Assembly: GCA_035637595.1 (NCBI GenBank)
Contig: DASPWW010000039.1
Coordinates: forward strand, 1-34,256
Reading direction: 5' to 3'
Length of the DNA: 34,256 bases
DNA from: DASPWW01 sp035637595
Lineage (GTDB): Bacteria; Actinomycetota; Thermoleophilia; Solirubrobacterales; 70-9
Shown here: positions 24,605-31,921 of the stretch, piece by piece
How positions within the stretch are numbered: the stretch's first letter is position 1
Layout of the letters: every line of letters starts with the position of its first letter
The notes under the pieces: generated by a model
Seen by the model: only the letters and a program-made list of their open reading frames with translations
Told to the model about the DNA's origin: nothing
Database searches by the model: none
Made by a program: the position numbers and the translations under genes

Positions 24605-25488
24605 TACCAGCCGCGACGGGCGAGCAGGTCGCCCTCGGCGAGCTGCGCGATGTCGTCGCCGCGCATCGGCTCGCCGAGCCCGGCCGAAGCGGCGGCCACG
24701 CGCTCAGGGTCGCGGAAGTGCGTCGTCGCCTCGACGATCGCCCGGGCGCGCAACGGCGGGTCCTCGCTCTTGAAGATCCCCGAGCCGACGAAGTTGCCCT
24801 CGGCGCCGAGCTGCATGACGAGCGCCGCGTCGGCCGGCGTGGCGATGCCCCCGGCGCAGAACAGCGGCACCGGCAGCCAGCCGCGATCCGCGACGTCGCG
24901 CACGACGTCGAGCGAGGCCCGGTGCTCCTTGGCGGCGCCGGCCAGCTCCTCGGGGCCCATCGAGGCCAGCCGCTTGATGTCGGAGGTGATCGAGCGCAGG
25001 TGGCGCACCGCCTCGACGATGTTGCCGGTCCCCGCCTCGCCCTTGGAGCGGATCATCGCCGCGCCCTCGGAGATCCGCCGCAGCGCCTCGCCTAGGTTCG
25101 TCGCCCCGCACACGAAGGGGATCTCGAACGCGAACTTGTCGATGTGGTGCTCCTCGTCGGCCGGGGTGAGGACCTCCGACTCGTCGATGTAGTCGACCTC
25201 GAGGCTCTCGAGCACCTGGGCCTCGGCGAAGTGGCCGATCCGGGCCTTCGCCATCACCGGGATCGTCACCTCCTGCTGAATCTCCTTGATGACGCGCGGG
25301 TTGGACATCCGGGCGACGCCACCGGTCGCGCGGATGTCGGCGGGGACCCGCTCGAGCGCCATCACCGCGCAGGCGCCGGCGTCCTCGGCGATGCTCGCCT
25401 GCTCGGCGTTGGTCACGTCCATGATCACGCCACCCTTGAGCATCTCGGCGAGGCCCGTCTTGACGCGGAATGTCGCGCGCTCGGTCAT
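24604..25488 (-). CDS. pdxS: Pyridoxal 5'-phosphate synthase subunit PdxS
   Basis: A 294-residue (beta/alpha)8 barrel that builds PLP from ribose 5-phosphate, glyceraldehyde 3-phosphate and ammonia. Key segments are GGVIMDVTNAEQASIAEDAG, the lysine motif IPVMAKARIGHFAEAQ, the second-lysine loop IRSKGEAGTGNIVEAVRH and the phosphate-binding GSGIFKSEDP. It forms the core of a 12+12 complex with PdxT. The ATG at 25488 lies 8 nt after a TATATT hexamer. It heads the pdxS-pdxT-M29 operon. Confidence 0.97.
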   Translation of the reverse strand: MTERATFRVKTGLAEMLKGGVIMDVTNAEQASIAEDAGACAVMALERVPADIRATGGVARMSNPRVIKEIQQEVTIPVMAKARIGHFAEAQVLESLEVDYIDESEVLTPADEEHHIDKFAFEIPFVCGATNLGEALRRISEGAAMIRSKGEAGTGNIVEAVRHLRSITSDIKRLASMGPEELAGAAKEHRASLDVVRDVADRGWLPVPLFCAGGIATPADAALVMQLGAEGNFVGSGIFKSEDPPLRARAIVEATTHFRDPERVAAASAGLGEPMRGDDIAQLAEGDLLARRGW

Positions 25489-25496
25489 CGCATCTC

Positions 25497-25502
25497 AATA
25501 TA
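25497..25502 (-). promoter_or_regulatory. Putative -10 hexamer (TATATT) of the pdx operon
   Basis: TATATT on the minus strand is the most consensus-like -10 in the window. It ends 8 nt before the pdxS ATG, consistent with a leaderless or near-leaderless transcript. The divergent secreted-protein gene has a possible TACGGT at 25535-25540 (+). Confidence 0.55.
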
Positions 25503-25577
25503 GGGCAGAGCCGTTTAGCCGCCGGAGCGAGCCGTACGGTTCACCGTCAGGGAATGAACCTGCGACAAGGGGTGGTC

Positions 25578-26006
25578 ATGCTCTCGAAGCTCCGGCGGCG
25601 CCTCGCGTCGCCGTTCACGGCAACCGCGATCGCGTTCGCCGCGCTGTTCGTTGCGCTGGGCGGAACCGGCGCCTTCGCGCTCGATGGCAGGAACTCGGTC
25701 GACTCGGGCGACATCCTCAACCACGCGGTCCAGCCCAGGGACCTCGCCGAGGGCCTGATCGACCTCCAGGTCCAGATCCAGGACGTCACCGTCCCCGCGG
25801 GCACGACGTTCCAGGCGACCGTCAACTGCGACGACGGCCTCGCCACGGGCGGGGGCTTCGCGGGCGGCTCGCTCCTGGTCGTGCAGGACAGCCTGCCCGC
25901 GCCGGCCAACCAGGGCGACACGCCGACCGGTTGGACGGTCAGGCTGCGAAACCCCACGAGCCAGGCCTCGGCGGGATCCGAGTACGTGGTCTGCACCCAG
26001 GGCTGA
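25578..26006 (+). CDS. Small secreted protein with actinobacterial ALGGT-type signal region
   Basis: A 142-residue exported protein of unknown function. The N-terminus LSKLRRRLASPFTATAIAFA is followed by ALFVALGGTGAFA, a signal/anchor pattern common in Solirubrobacterales-type secreted proteins. The mature part has the segment LNHAVQPRDLAEG and two cysteines (NCDDGLATGGGF and VVCTQG at the very end) that could form a disulfide in a small beta-sandwich. The ATG at 25578 is favoured because AAGGGG lies 6 nt upstream. An in-frame ATG at 25554 would add 8 residues. It is divergent from pdxS. Confidence 0.7.
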   Translation: MLSKLRRRLASPFTATAIAFAALFVALGGTGAFALDGRNSVDSGDILNHAVQPRDLAEGLIDLQVQIQDVTVPAGTTFQATVNCDDGLATGGGFAGGSLLVVQDSLPAPANQGDTPTGWTVRLRNPTSQASAGSEYVVCTQG

Positions 26007-26021
26007 GCCGCACTGGGCCCA

Positions 26022-26037
26022 TCCCCGGTAACGGGGA
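26022..26037. terminator. Hairpin with GUAA tetraloop between convergent genes
   Basis: TCCCCG (26022-26027), loop GTAA, CGGGGA (26032-26037). This is a 6-bp stem closed by a stable GNRA-type loop on the plus strand. It lies between the stops of the secreted protein (26006) and the RpiR-type regulator (26044), so it probably terminates both. Confidence 0.55.
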
Positions 26038-26043
26038 CGCGCT

Positions 26044-26991
26044 CTACTTGAGCTTGAAGGCGCGGATGCGGTCCTTGAACGCGGCCTTGTCGCGGGCGTA
26101 GACGCCGTAGGCGAGCGCCTGGACCACCGAGAGCAGGGCCGAGTTGGAGCGCGTGTAAGAGGGGCTGTTCGACGAGTAGTAGAGCGTCAGCTCGGCGTGC
26201 TCGCCGACGTCGGACAGGGTCGCGTCGCTGATCGCGAGCGTGCGAGCGCCGCGATGGCGCGCCAGCTTCATCGCCCGTACGACGAGCGGATGGGCGCGGC
26301 CGGCCGAGAAGGCGACGACGAGGGTGTCGTCCTCGACGCGGCCCAGCCGGCTGATCGCGTCCTGGCGCGGGCTGGAGACGACCTCGGCGCGGATGTCGAG
26401 CAACGCGAGCAGGTGGCGCAGGTAGCTCGCGAAGAAGGCCATCTGCTCGACGCCGACGATCACGACGCGGTGCGCGGTGGCGAGCGCGCTGACGCACGCC
26501 TCGACCTGCTCACGGGTCAGGCTGCGCGCCGTCTCCTCGACGTTGGAGTGATCGGAGGCGAGCGCGGCCTCGAACTCCGAGTGGTCGAAGTCGAACAGGG
26601 CGTCGGCGCCGCCGTTGCCCTCGGCATCGCGGCGCCGGTACTCCTCGATCGCGGCCTGCTGAAGCTCGGGATAGCCCTCGAAGCCGAGCGCCTGCGAGAA
26701 GCGGACGACTGTCGAGGAAGAGGTGTCGGCGCGGCGCGCCAGCTCCTCGGCGGTCTGGAAGGCGGCCTCGTCGAGGTGGTCGACGATGTAGCGCGCGACG
26801 TCGCGCTGCGAGCGCGAGAACTCGTCGAAGCGCTCGGTGATGAAGTCGGACAGCGACTTGGTGGGGCTCTTGGTCGGCGCGCGCTTGCCGTTGGGGGTGC
26901 TGCGCTTGGCGCCGGCGCTCGCGCGCTTGCCGTTGCGGCTGCGCGACTTGGTTGCGGACCCTGCTCTCGACTTGGCTGCGGTCTTGGCCAC
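26044..26991 (-). CDS. MurR/RpiR-family transcriptional regulator with Lys-rich N-terminal tail
   Basis: A 315-residue regulator. An N-terminal RpiR-type helix-turn-helix domain (FITERFDEFSRSQRDVARYI, then AEELARRADTSSSTVVRFSQ) is followed by a C-terminal SIS sugar-phosphate-binding domain (HRVVIVGVEQMAFFASYLRH, VVAFSAGRAHPLVVRAM). The first ~45 residues from the GTG at 26991 are rich in Lys, Ser, Ala and Thr (for example KTAAKSRAGSATKSRSRNGK), a histone-like tail that may add nonspecific DNA affinity. RpiR proteins usually control sugar-phosphate or amino-sugar genes, but no such target is adjacent. The open frame upstream of 26991 is a shadow. It is divergent from the gene at 27063. Confidence 0.85.
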   Translation of the reverse strand: MAKTAAKSRAGSATKSRSRNGKRASAGAKRSTPNGKRAPTKSPTKSLSDFITERFDEFSRSQRDVARYIVDHLDEAAFQTAEELARRADTSSSTVVRFSQALGFEGYPELQQAAIEEYRRRDAEGNGGADALFDFDHSEFEAALASDHSNVEETARSLTREQVEACVSALATAHRVVIVGVEQMAFFASYLRHLLALLDIRAEVVSSPRQDAISRLGRVEDDTLVVAFSAGRAHPLVVRAMKLARHRGARTLAISDATLSDVGEHAELTLYYSSNSPSYTRSNSALLSVVQALAYGVYARDKAAFKDRIRAFKLK

Positions 26992-27049
26992 GGTGCCGTC
27001 AAGTTCGCCCCGCTCGCGGGTTTCCCTTCCCGCGACCGGCGCGATGTGG

Positions 27050-27055
27050 TTGGAT
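27050..27055 (+). promoter_or_regulatory. Possible -10 hexamer (TTGGAT) of the small membrane gene
   Basis: TTGGAT ends 7 nt before the GTG at 27063. It lacks the A at position 2 of TANNNT, so support is mainly the spacing. Confidence 0.25.
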
Positions 27056-27062
27056 CGCCGCC

Positions 27063-27449
27063 GTGACTCTCGAGCAGGCTCTCGTTCAGACGAACCGCAA
27101 CATGGCGGTCTTCGACCTGGCGCTCGGCACCGGGACGCTTCTCGCCCCGCACGCGACGCTGCGCTTCGTCTTCGGCCACGAGGAGCCCTCACCGGATGCC
27201 GAGTACTGGTTTCGGCGCTGCGGCCCGATCTGGCTGACCTTCGCCGCCGCGCACCTCGTCGCGATGCGCCGCGGCGCGCCGGAGGATTGGTGGGCTTTGG
27301 CCTGGCTGCGCGGTACCGAGATCGCAACCGACATCCTGGTCTCGCGCTCGCCGGCCGTGTCGCGTCCCGGCGCCAAGGTCGGTCTGTGGCTCGCCGGGGT
27401 GTCGAACCTGGCGATGGCGCTCGGCTTCGCGCGTCTGGCGCGGCGCTGA
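27063..27449 (+). CDS. Small membrane protein of unknown function
   Basis: A 128-residue protein with several hydrophobic segments (MAVFDLALGTGTLLAP, IWLTFAAAHLVAM, VGLWLAGVSNLAMALGF), probably three or four membrane helices. The motif WFRRCGPIWLTFAAAH and the acidic WLRGTEIATDILVSR are notable. I do not recognise a named family. It is transcribed away from the RpiR-type regulator across a 71-bp gap, so regulation by that protein is possible but not shown. It is convergent with the lipoprotein gene; three ACCGGG repeats lie between them. Confidence 0.65.
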   Translation: MTLEQALVQTNRNMAVFDLALGTGTLLAPHATLRFVFGHEEPSPDAEYWFRRCGPIWLTFAAAHLVAMRRGAPEDWWALAWLRGTEIATDILVSRSPAVSRPGAKVGLWLAGVSNLAMALGFARLARR

Positions 27450-27492
27450 CGACCGGGCGAGACCGGGCCGCTACCGGGAGGGCGAGGCGTCG

Positions 27493-27987
27493 CTATCCCG
27501 GCTCAGTCGACTCGGTCAGCGGCCGGCTGCACTCGGTGAACCCGACCAGGTCGGCGAGTCGCGTGCGCTGCACCTGCCCCTCGGCGATCTTCGCCTGGGC
27601 CTCGGCGTAGGCCTGGGCGTCATCGTGCTCGGCCGCCTCGAGGCCCTCGTGCAGGACCTTGAGCCCGGCTTCGCGCGACGCGAGGTAGTCGTCGAGCGCG
27701 TCCTGGGACTCGGGCGGCGCGTTTAGCTCCTGCAGGTCCGAGATCTCGCCCTCGGTGATCTCGATCAGCTGCCGCGTCAGCGCGGCGGCCTCGGAGGAAC
27801 TCTTCGGGGGACTCTGCTGTAGGTCCAGGTATTGCTCGCGGCCGCGCTTGCAGATCTCGTCGCCCTCGGCGATCAGCTCGTCCTTGGTGAGCTGCTCGTC
27901 GCCGCCGCCGAACGGGCCGCAGCCGGAAAGCGCCGCGACAACAACCACAGCGACGATCGCGAGCGTGGTCTTGCCCCCGGTTCGCAC
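27493..27987 (-). CDS. Putative lipoprotein with helical, acidic mature region
   Basis: A 164-residue protein with a lipoprotein signal: basic start RTGGKT, hydrophobic LAIVAVVVVAA and lipobox LSGC at about residues 21-24. The mature part is helical and Glu/Asp/Ala-rich (DEQLTKDELIAEGDEICKRG, EGLEAAEHDDAQAYAEAQ), with two later cysteines (ICKRG, TECSRP). No family is recognised. The GTG at 27987 gives a compact signal peptide and lies 7 nt after a TAGCCT hexamer; an upstream start at 28032 would add a less likely arginine-rich stretch. Confidence 0.72.
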   Translation of the reverse strand: MRTGGKTTLAIVAVVVVAALSGCGPFGGGDEQLTKDELIAEGDEICKRGREQYLDLQQSPPKSSSEAAALTRQLIEITEGEISDLQELNAPPESQDALDDYLASREAGLKVLHEGLEAAEHDDAQAYAEAQAKIAEGQVQRTRLADLVGFTECSRPLTESTEPG

Positions 27988-27994
27988 GCCGCGC

Positions 27995-28000
27995 AGGCTA
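27995..28000 (-). promoter_or_regulatory. Putative -10 hexamer (TAGCCT) of the lipoprotein gene
   Basis: It ends exactly 7 nt before the GTG at 27987 on the minus strand. It is the same hexamer and spacing as at 19620-19625. Confidence 0.5.
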
Positions 28001-28077
28001 CGCGACGCGCTCGGGGCGGCGCCTGGTCGCAACGCCTCCGCCGACCGGAACTCCCTGATACCGGCGGGACTCTCGGG

Positions 28078-28083
28078 TAGTCT
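28078..28083 (+). promoter_or_regulatory. Putative -10 hexamer (TAGTCT), leaderless start of the DUF2510 gene
   Basis: TAGTCT ends 7 nt before the ATG at 28091, with no ribosome-binding site in between. Confidence 0.5.
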
Positions 28084-28090
28084 CGCTGCG

Positions 28091-28621
28091 ATGGTCGAGG
28101 GACGACCTGCGCCCGGTTGGTATCCCGACCCGGGCGGGACGTCGGCGCGGCGCTACTGGGACGGCGCGCAATGGACCGGGCACCTCGAACCGGCGCAACC
28201 GCCTGCCGGTCAGGCGGCCCCGGTGCAACCGACTCCCGATCAGCCGGCGCCCGCCGAGCCGTCTCCCCAGCAGGTGGCGCCCGCCCAGCCGTCTCCCCGG
28301 CAGGTCTCGTCCGAGGCGCCACTCTCACGGTGGGCGGTGATGCCCAGCAAGGGTGATCTCATCTGGGTGATCGCGATAGTCGCGGTCACGGTGGCGCTCG
28401 GGACGCTGTACTTCCTCGGCACCTTCGACACCCTGCTGGTCAACGCGGGAATCGATTTGAACGCAAAGCCGTGCCTCACGGCAGACCACTCGGGAGAGAC
28501 CTTCTGCGGGGACGACTTGAAGGAGGCCTGCGAGAACGAGCGGGGCTTTCAGCAAGGCAATCCGGACGCCTGCAGCGCTGTCGGCGTCGACTCCGATCCG
28601 GACCCCCATCCCGCCGGGTAG
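28091..28621 (+). CDS. DUF2510-domain membrane protein with Pro/Gln linker
   Basis: A 176-residue protein. The N-terminal DUF2510 module is clear (PGWYPDPGG, then RRYWDGAQWTGH, residues 8-35). A Pro/Ala/Gln linker (about residues 36-80, with repeats of PxQxAPAxPSPxQV) leads to one membrane helix (IWVIAIVAVTVALGTLYFLG, about 95-115) and an extracellular Cys-containing tail (four Cys: PCLTADHSG, TFCGDD, EACENERG, DACSAVG). DUF2510 is a short actinobacterial domain with Trp/Tyr, usually cytoplasmic beside a membrane helix; its role is not established. The stop lies 11 bp before a tRNA 3'-end remnant. Confidence 0.75.
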   Translation: MVEGRPAPGWYPDPGGTSARRYWDGAQWTGHLEPAQPPAGQAAPVQPTPDQPAPAEPSPQQVAPAQPSPRQVSSEAPLSRWAVMPSKGDLIWVIAIVAVTVALGTLYFLGTFDTLLVNAGIDLNAKPCLTADHSGETFCGDDLKEACENERGFQQGNPDACSAVGVDSDPDPHPAG

Positions 28622-28632
28622 AGGCCCCGTGC

Positions 28633-28662
28633 GATGGGCCGGGGAGGATTCGAACCTCCGAC
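28633..28662 (-). repeat. tRNA 3'-end remnant, 30-bp direct repeat of the tRNA-Met end (candidate att site)
   Basis: These 30 bp are identical to 31920-31949, which cover the discriminator, 3' acceptor strand, T-arm and edge of the variable loop of the intact tRNA-Met. The rest of a tRNA is missing: sequence beyond 28662 does not fold into D- or anticodon-arms. Such a copy of a tRNA 3' end is the usual footprint of site-specific integration, although no integrase is present. Confidence 0.8.
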
Positions 28663-28702
28663 TGCTCCCCCTTCGCGCTTGCGCGACTTATGTAGGGCGG
28701 CT

Positions 28703-28708
28703 TACGAT
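28703..28708 (+). promoter_or_regulatory. Putative -10 hexamer (TACGAT) of the LVIVD-repeat gene
   Basis: It ends 6 nt before the GTG at 28715, just beyond the tRNA remnant. Confidence 0.4.
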
Positions 28709-28714
28709 GGCCGT

Positions 28715-30457
28715 GTGAGCAGGCCAAGCAGGGGTGCGACCCTCCTGATCGGCACCGTGACCGCCTGCTCTGTTTTCGCGTGGGCGAGCGTCGCCTCGGG
28801 ACACGAGGCGTCCGATCTCCAGGAAGCCTCGACGTTAGGCGCACCCCGCGCGTCCGAGCCGCCGCTGGAGGCGACCCCGCAAGCCGAGTGCGGGCCCGGA
28901 TCCCGGCCGGAAACGGGACTGCAGGGTCGCGTCAGCCCGGAAGACCACGCATCCGACCACGCCGCCGAGGGGTTCACCTGCAACACCGAGCTCGTCGGCT
29001 CGTACACCCACCCCAGTCCCCTGGGCACGGTCGGCGGATACCGAGTCCACCGCTACGTGGATGCCGCCGGCCACGAGTGCGCGTTCTACGACTCGACGCT
29101 GCTCTTTCCCACGACGGCGGCCGATCAGGAGGCCGGGATCAACGTGCTCGACATGTCGGACCCCTCGCATCCCGTCCTGACCGACACCCTCACCAGCCCG
29201 GCGATGATCTCGCCGCACGAATCGCTGAGCTTCAACGAGAGGCGCGGGCTGCTCGTGGCGGTGAGCGGCAACCCGGCCTTCCTGCCGGGCATCGTCGACG
29301 TCTACGACGCGTCGGAGGACTGCCGACACCCGGTTCTGAAGTCGTCCTCGCCGACCGGCATCTTCGGCCATGAGGGCAACATCGCGCCCGACGGTCGTAC
29401 CTTCTATTCGGCCTCTCCGGGAACGGCGACGATCGTCGCCGTCGACATCTCCAATCCCTCACTTCCGGTGCCGATCGCGACCGGCGACTATGACTCGCAC
29501 GGTCTCACCATCTCCGACGACGGCAACCGCGCCTACGTCGGGGGCATCAACGACGGACTGCTGATCCTGGATACCTCCGAGGTGCAGGCGCGGGAGCCGA
29601 ACCCCGACATCCGACTGATCTCGAGCCTCACCTGGACCTCGATGAGCATCCCGCAGACCGCGATCCCGATCACGATCGACGGGCATCCGTACGTCGTCGA
29701 GATAGACGAGTTCCACGACGACGGCGTGTCTACGACCGGCCCCGTCGGAGCCGGCCGCATCATCGACATCGCCGACGAGACTCAGCCGCAGGTGATCTCG
29801 AACCTGCGACTCGAGGTCCACCAGCCCGAGAACTTCGAGACGATCAGCAACGATCCCGGCACCGAGAGCCCGCTCCAGGGCTACGCGGGGCACTACTGCA
29901 ACGTGCCGACACGAGTGGACCCGGAGATCGTGGCCTGCAGCATGATCCTCTCCGGCCTGCGGATCTTCGACATCCGCGACCCCTACCACCCGCGCGAGGT
30001 CGCCTACTTCAACGCGCCGGTTCTGCCTCGGACGATCTCCGACCCGAGTAATTACGCGATGTCGGCCCCGGCGTTCGCCCCCGGGCGACACGAGGTCTGG
30101 TACACGGACGGCTTCAGCGGCTTCTACGCGGTGCGGCTCACCAACGACGTCTGGAATCCAGGAGCGTGCAACCAGGTCCGGGGTACCCGCCACAAGGACC
30201 GCCTGCGCGGCACCAACGAGGACGACTGCCTGCGCGGCCGGGGCGGTCCCGACAAGATCTCCGGTCGCGGCGGCGACGACACCGAGCGCGGCGGCCGTGG
30301 GCGCGATCGCCTGCGCGGCGGGTCAGGCGACGACGTCATCCGCGCCGCCCGCGGCAGCCGCGACCGTGTCAACTGCGGGCCTGGGGACGATGAGGTGTTC
30401 GTGAGCGAGTCGAGGGACCGCTGGCGGCACTGCGAGACGGTTCATAGGCGCTCGTAG
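28715..30457 (+). CDS. Secreted LVIVD-repeat beta-propeller protein with C-terminal RTX-like repeats
   Basis: A 580-residue exported protein. The signal peptide (RPSRGATLLIGTVTACSVFA) is followed by about six LVIVD-type blades, each with a core such as INVLDMSDPSHPVL, IVDVYDASED, IVAVDISNPSLPVP, LLILDTSE, RIIDIADETQPQV and LRIFDIRDPYHPREVAYF. The last ~100 residues form a Cys-bounded module with Gly/Asp-rich nonapeptide-like repeats (GRGGDDTERGGRG, GGSGDDVIRA) and NCGPGDDEVFV, similar to calcium-binding RTX repeats but Arg-rich. It is probably a surface or secreted binding protein. GTG 28715 is chosen; an ATG at 28634 in the same frame only translates the antisense of the tRNA remnant. It lies inside the tRNA-repeat-bounded segment. 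30458-30621 downstream holds nothing I can identify. Confidence 0.82.
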   Translation: MSRPSRGATLLIGTVTACSVFAWASVASGHEASDLQEASTLGAPRASEPPLEATPQAECGPGSRPETGLQGRVSPEDHASDHAAEGFTCNTELVGSYTHPSPLGTVGGYRVHRYVDAAGHECAFYDSTLLFPTTAADQEAGINVLDMSDPSHPVLTDTLTSPAMISPHESLSFNERRGLLVAVSGNPAFLPGIVDVYDASEDCRHPVLKSSSPTGIFGHEGNIAPDGRTFYSASPGTATIVAVDISNPSLPVPIATGDYDSHGLTISDDGNRAYVGGINDGLLILDTSEVQAREPNPDIRLISSLTWTSMSIPQTAIPITIDGHPYVVEIDEFHDDGVSTTGPVGAGRIIDIADETQPQVISNLRLEVHQPENFETISNDPGTESPLQGYAGHYCNVPTRVDPEIVACSMILSGLRIFDIRDPYHPREVAYFNAPVLPRTISDPSNYAMSAPAFAPGRHEVWYTDGFSGFYAVRLTNDVWNPGACNQVRGTRHKDRLRGTNEDDCLRGRGGPDKISGRGGDDTERGGRGRDRLRGGSGDDVIRAARGSRDRVNCGPGDDEVFVSESRDRWRHCETVHRRS

Positions 30458-30621
30458 CGCTGTGCCGGGTTCTCGGATCGAGGGCAACGAGGGGGCCAGG
30501 TTTGCCGAACCGAGCACGCAGCACCCGCTCTCAGCTCAAGGTGAGGCCCTCGCCTGAAAGTAGGGCAGAGTGGCTGCGACCGCTCTCGCCCCGGGGGTGT
30601 CAATACGCAGTCGCCAGCCGC

Positions 30622-30930
30622 TCAATCGTCGCTGACTGCTGGGTTGTCCCGTGCCCACGCTGCGATGTTCTCCGAGTCGGCGATGACTTCCCCGTGATCG
30701 AGGACGAGAACCGGGACGTAGCTCTCGCCGGTCAGCCGCTTGGCCTCCTTGCGACCTTTTGTCACGTCAGGTAGGAACGAAAAGCCGTAGGACCTCACCA
30801 CCTCCGGCGCGTACCCGGCCTCCTTCAATGCGTCGTGGGCCCTCTTGCACGGATGGGCGTCGGGGTGCCACGAGGCGTGCCGTCTCGGCCACGGAACCGG
30901 GAAGGTTCCCCAGCAGACGTAAAGCTTCAC
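30622..30930 (-). CDS. Glutaredoxin/GST-N-terminal-like thioredoxin-fold protein
   Basis: A 102-residue protein that resembles a small actinobacterial thioredoxin-fold family. It begins VKLYVCWGTFPVPW, has the cysteine-bearing helix start HPCKRAHDALKEAGY, the cis-proline strand YVPVLVLDHGEV and ends SENIAAWARDNPA. Two cysteines (VCWG and HPCK) are far apart, so a classical CxxC site is absent; it may bind glutathione-like thiols or act as a single-cysteine enzyme. GTG 30930 matches how relatives start (KLYV). GTG 30948 would add six residues. A TACAAA hexamer (30937-30942, minus strand) ends 6 nt upstream, a weak -10 candidate. It is transcribed opposite to its neighbours. Confidence 0.72.
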   Translation of the reverse strand: MKLYVCWGTFPVPWPRRHASWHPDAHPCKRAHDALKEAGYAPEVVRSYGFSFLPDVTKGRKEAKRLTGESYVPVLVLDHGEVIADSENIAAWARDNPAVSDD

Positions 30931-30973
30931 AGCGGGTTTGTAGCCCACCCGGACTACGACCGCTTAAGGGGCC

Positions 30974-31099
30974 CCGCATGTTCATGCGGTTCGGGTCCGC
31001 TGGGATGAGTGCACCCCCTATCCGCACGCGGCGTGCGGAACCGTTCCTGAGGCGCAGCCAGCGATTTGCGGCTGGTGATGGATGGTGCGTTGCCCATCC
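30974..31099. repeat. Cluster of four inverted repeats in an intergenic region
   Basis: Four inverted repeats lie in 126 bp: CCGCATG/CATGCGG (30974-30989, 2-nt centre); TCCGCACGC/GCGTGCGGA (31021-31039, 1-nt centre, perfect 9-bp arms); CCAGC/GCTGG (31058-31075); GGATGG/CCATCC (31080-31099). They fill most of the gap between the glutaredoxin-like gene and the secreted protein at 31174. The first two have loops too short for a normal RNA hairpin and look more like protein-binding palindromes. No gene is seen here. Confidence 0.6.
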
Positions 31100-31173
31100 G
31101 TTGCCCACGGGTCGCGGTTTGACCGGGGCGCGATACTGCGCGGGCGATGTCGCAAGCAACAGGGAGGAGCACC

Positions 31174-31866
31174 ATGAATCGGATCAGCCAGCCGTCTCCA
31201 GCCATCGTTGTTGCGGTACTCGCGCTCGTCGCCGCGCTGGCGGGTACGGCGATAGCCGGGCCGGACGCGAGCACCAGCGCGATCACCAAGAACAAGGTCA
31301 AGAAGATCGCCCGGCAGCAGGTGACGCAGCTCGCGCCGACCCTGCACGTCGCCACCGCGGACAACGCGTCCAAGGCCGACACCGCGACGAGCGCCGATAC
31401 GGCGAACACGGCCAATACCGCGACGAGCGCCGACACGGCGACCAATGCCGAGACGGCGGGCAACGCCGAAGCGCTCGGAGGAAAGGCGGCGTCGAGCTTC
31501 GGATCCGGCTTCGTGTTCGGAAGCGCGACTAGCTTGCCCGCGGGCGGCTCCGGCCAGGTCCGCCCCCCCTTCGGAATCAGCACCGCCGTCTCCGATGTGC
31601 CGGCCGTGGCACCGTTCGCGATGACGTTTCGCGACTTCGAGGCGGTCGGTCAAGGCATCGGCGGCGACGATGTCGTCCAGCTATCCCTCGACACCTCCGC
31701 GGGGGGATTCCTCCATCCGCTGTGCACGGTCGACGGTATGACCCCCGAATGCGACGCGCCGGGCGCCTTCTTGATCCCCGAGGACATCGAGTACATCTTC
31801 ATAGTCGTCGCCTCGAACCTCGAGGGAGGCGAGCGAGTGGACTTCGCTTACCGCCTCGTTCCCTGA
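31174..31866 (+). CDS. Secreted protein with Ala/Asp/Thr hexapeptide repeats
   Basis: A 230-residue exported protein. The signal peptide is PSPAIVVAVLALVAALAGTA, a pattern widespread in Thermoleophilia-type genomes. A region at about residues 62-105 repeats six-residue units (ADTATS, ADTANT, ANTATS, ADTATN, AETAGN), followed by ALGGKAASSF, similar to the spacer in front of many actinobacterial surface domains. A C-terminal beta-rich domain of about 120 residues has two cysteines (HPLCTVDG, PECDAPG). No enzyme motif is seen; a structural surface role is inference. The ATG at 31174 has a strong Shine-Dalgarno (AGGGAGGAG, 31161-31169), unlike most genes here. Confidence 0.75.
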   Translation: MNRISQPSPAIVVAVLALVAALAGTAIAGPDASTSAITKNKVKKIARQQVTQLAPTLHVATADNASKADTATSADTANTANTATSADTATNAETAGNAEALGGKAASSFGSGFVFGSATSLPAGGSGQVRPPFGISTAVSDVPAVAPFAMTFRDFEAVGQGIGGDDVVQLSLDTSAGGFLHPLCTVDGMTPECDAPGAFLIPEDIEYIFIVVASNLEGGERVDFAYRLVP

Positions 31867-31881
31867 CGGCAGCCTCGACTC

Positions 31882-31909
31882 GCCCGGCCCGCCCTCGAAG
31901 CCGCCGGGC
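31882..31909. terminator. 7-bp hairpin after the secreted protein and next to tRNA-Met
   Basis: GCCCGGC (31882-31888) and GCCGGGC (31903-31909) with a 14-nt loop. It lies 16 nt after the stop at 31866 and 13 nt beyond the tRNA 3' end, so it may terminate either or both. Confidence 0.4.
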
Positions 31910-31921
31910 TGTCGGAGTAGA

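Noticed and set aside
28634..28714. ATG start of the LVIVD gene at 28634
   Set aside because: These codons translate the antisense of the tRNA 3'-end remnant, a common annotation artefact; the GTG at 28715 starts a good signal peptide.
30458..30621. Small open frames after the LVIVD gene
   Set aside because: They have no start context, no motifs and run into the opposite gene; I see nothing supported in this gap.
31119..31137. TTGACC and GATACT as a -35/-10 pair for the secreted protein gene
   Set aside because: The spacer is only 7 nt, too short for a sigma-70-type promoter.
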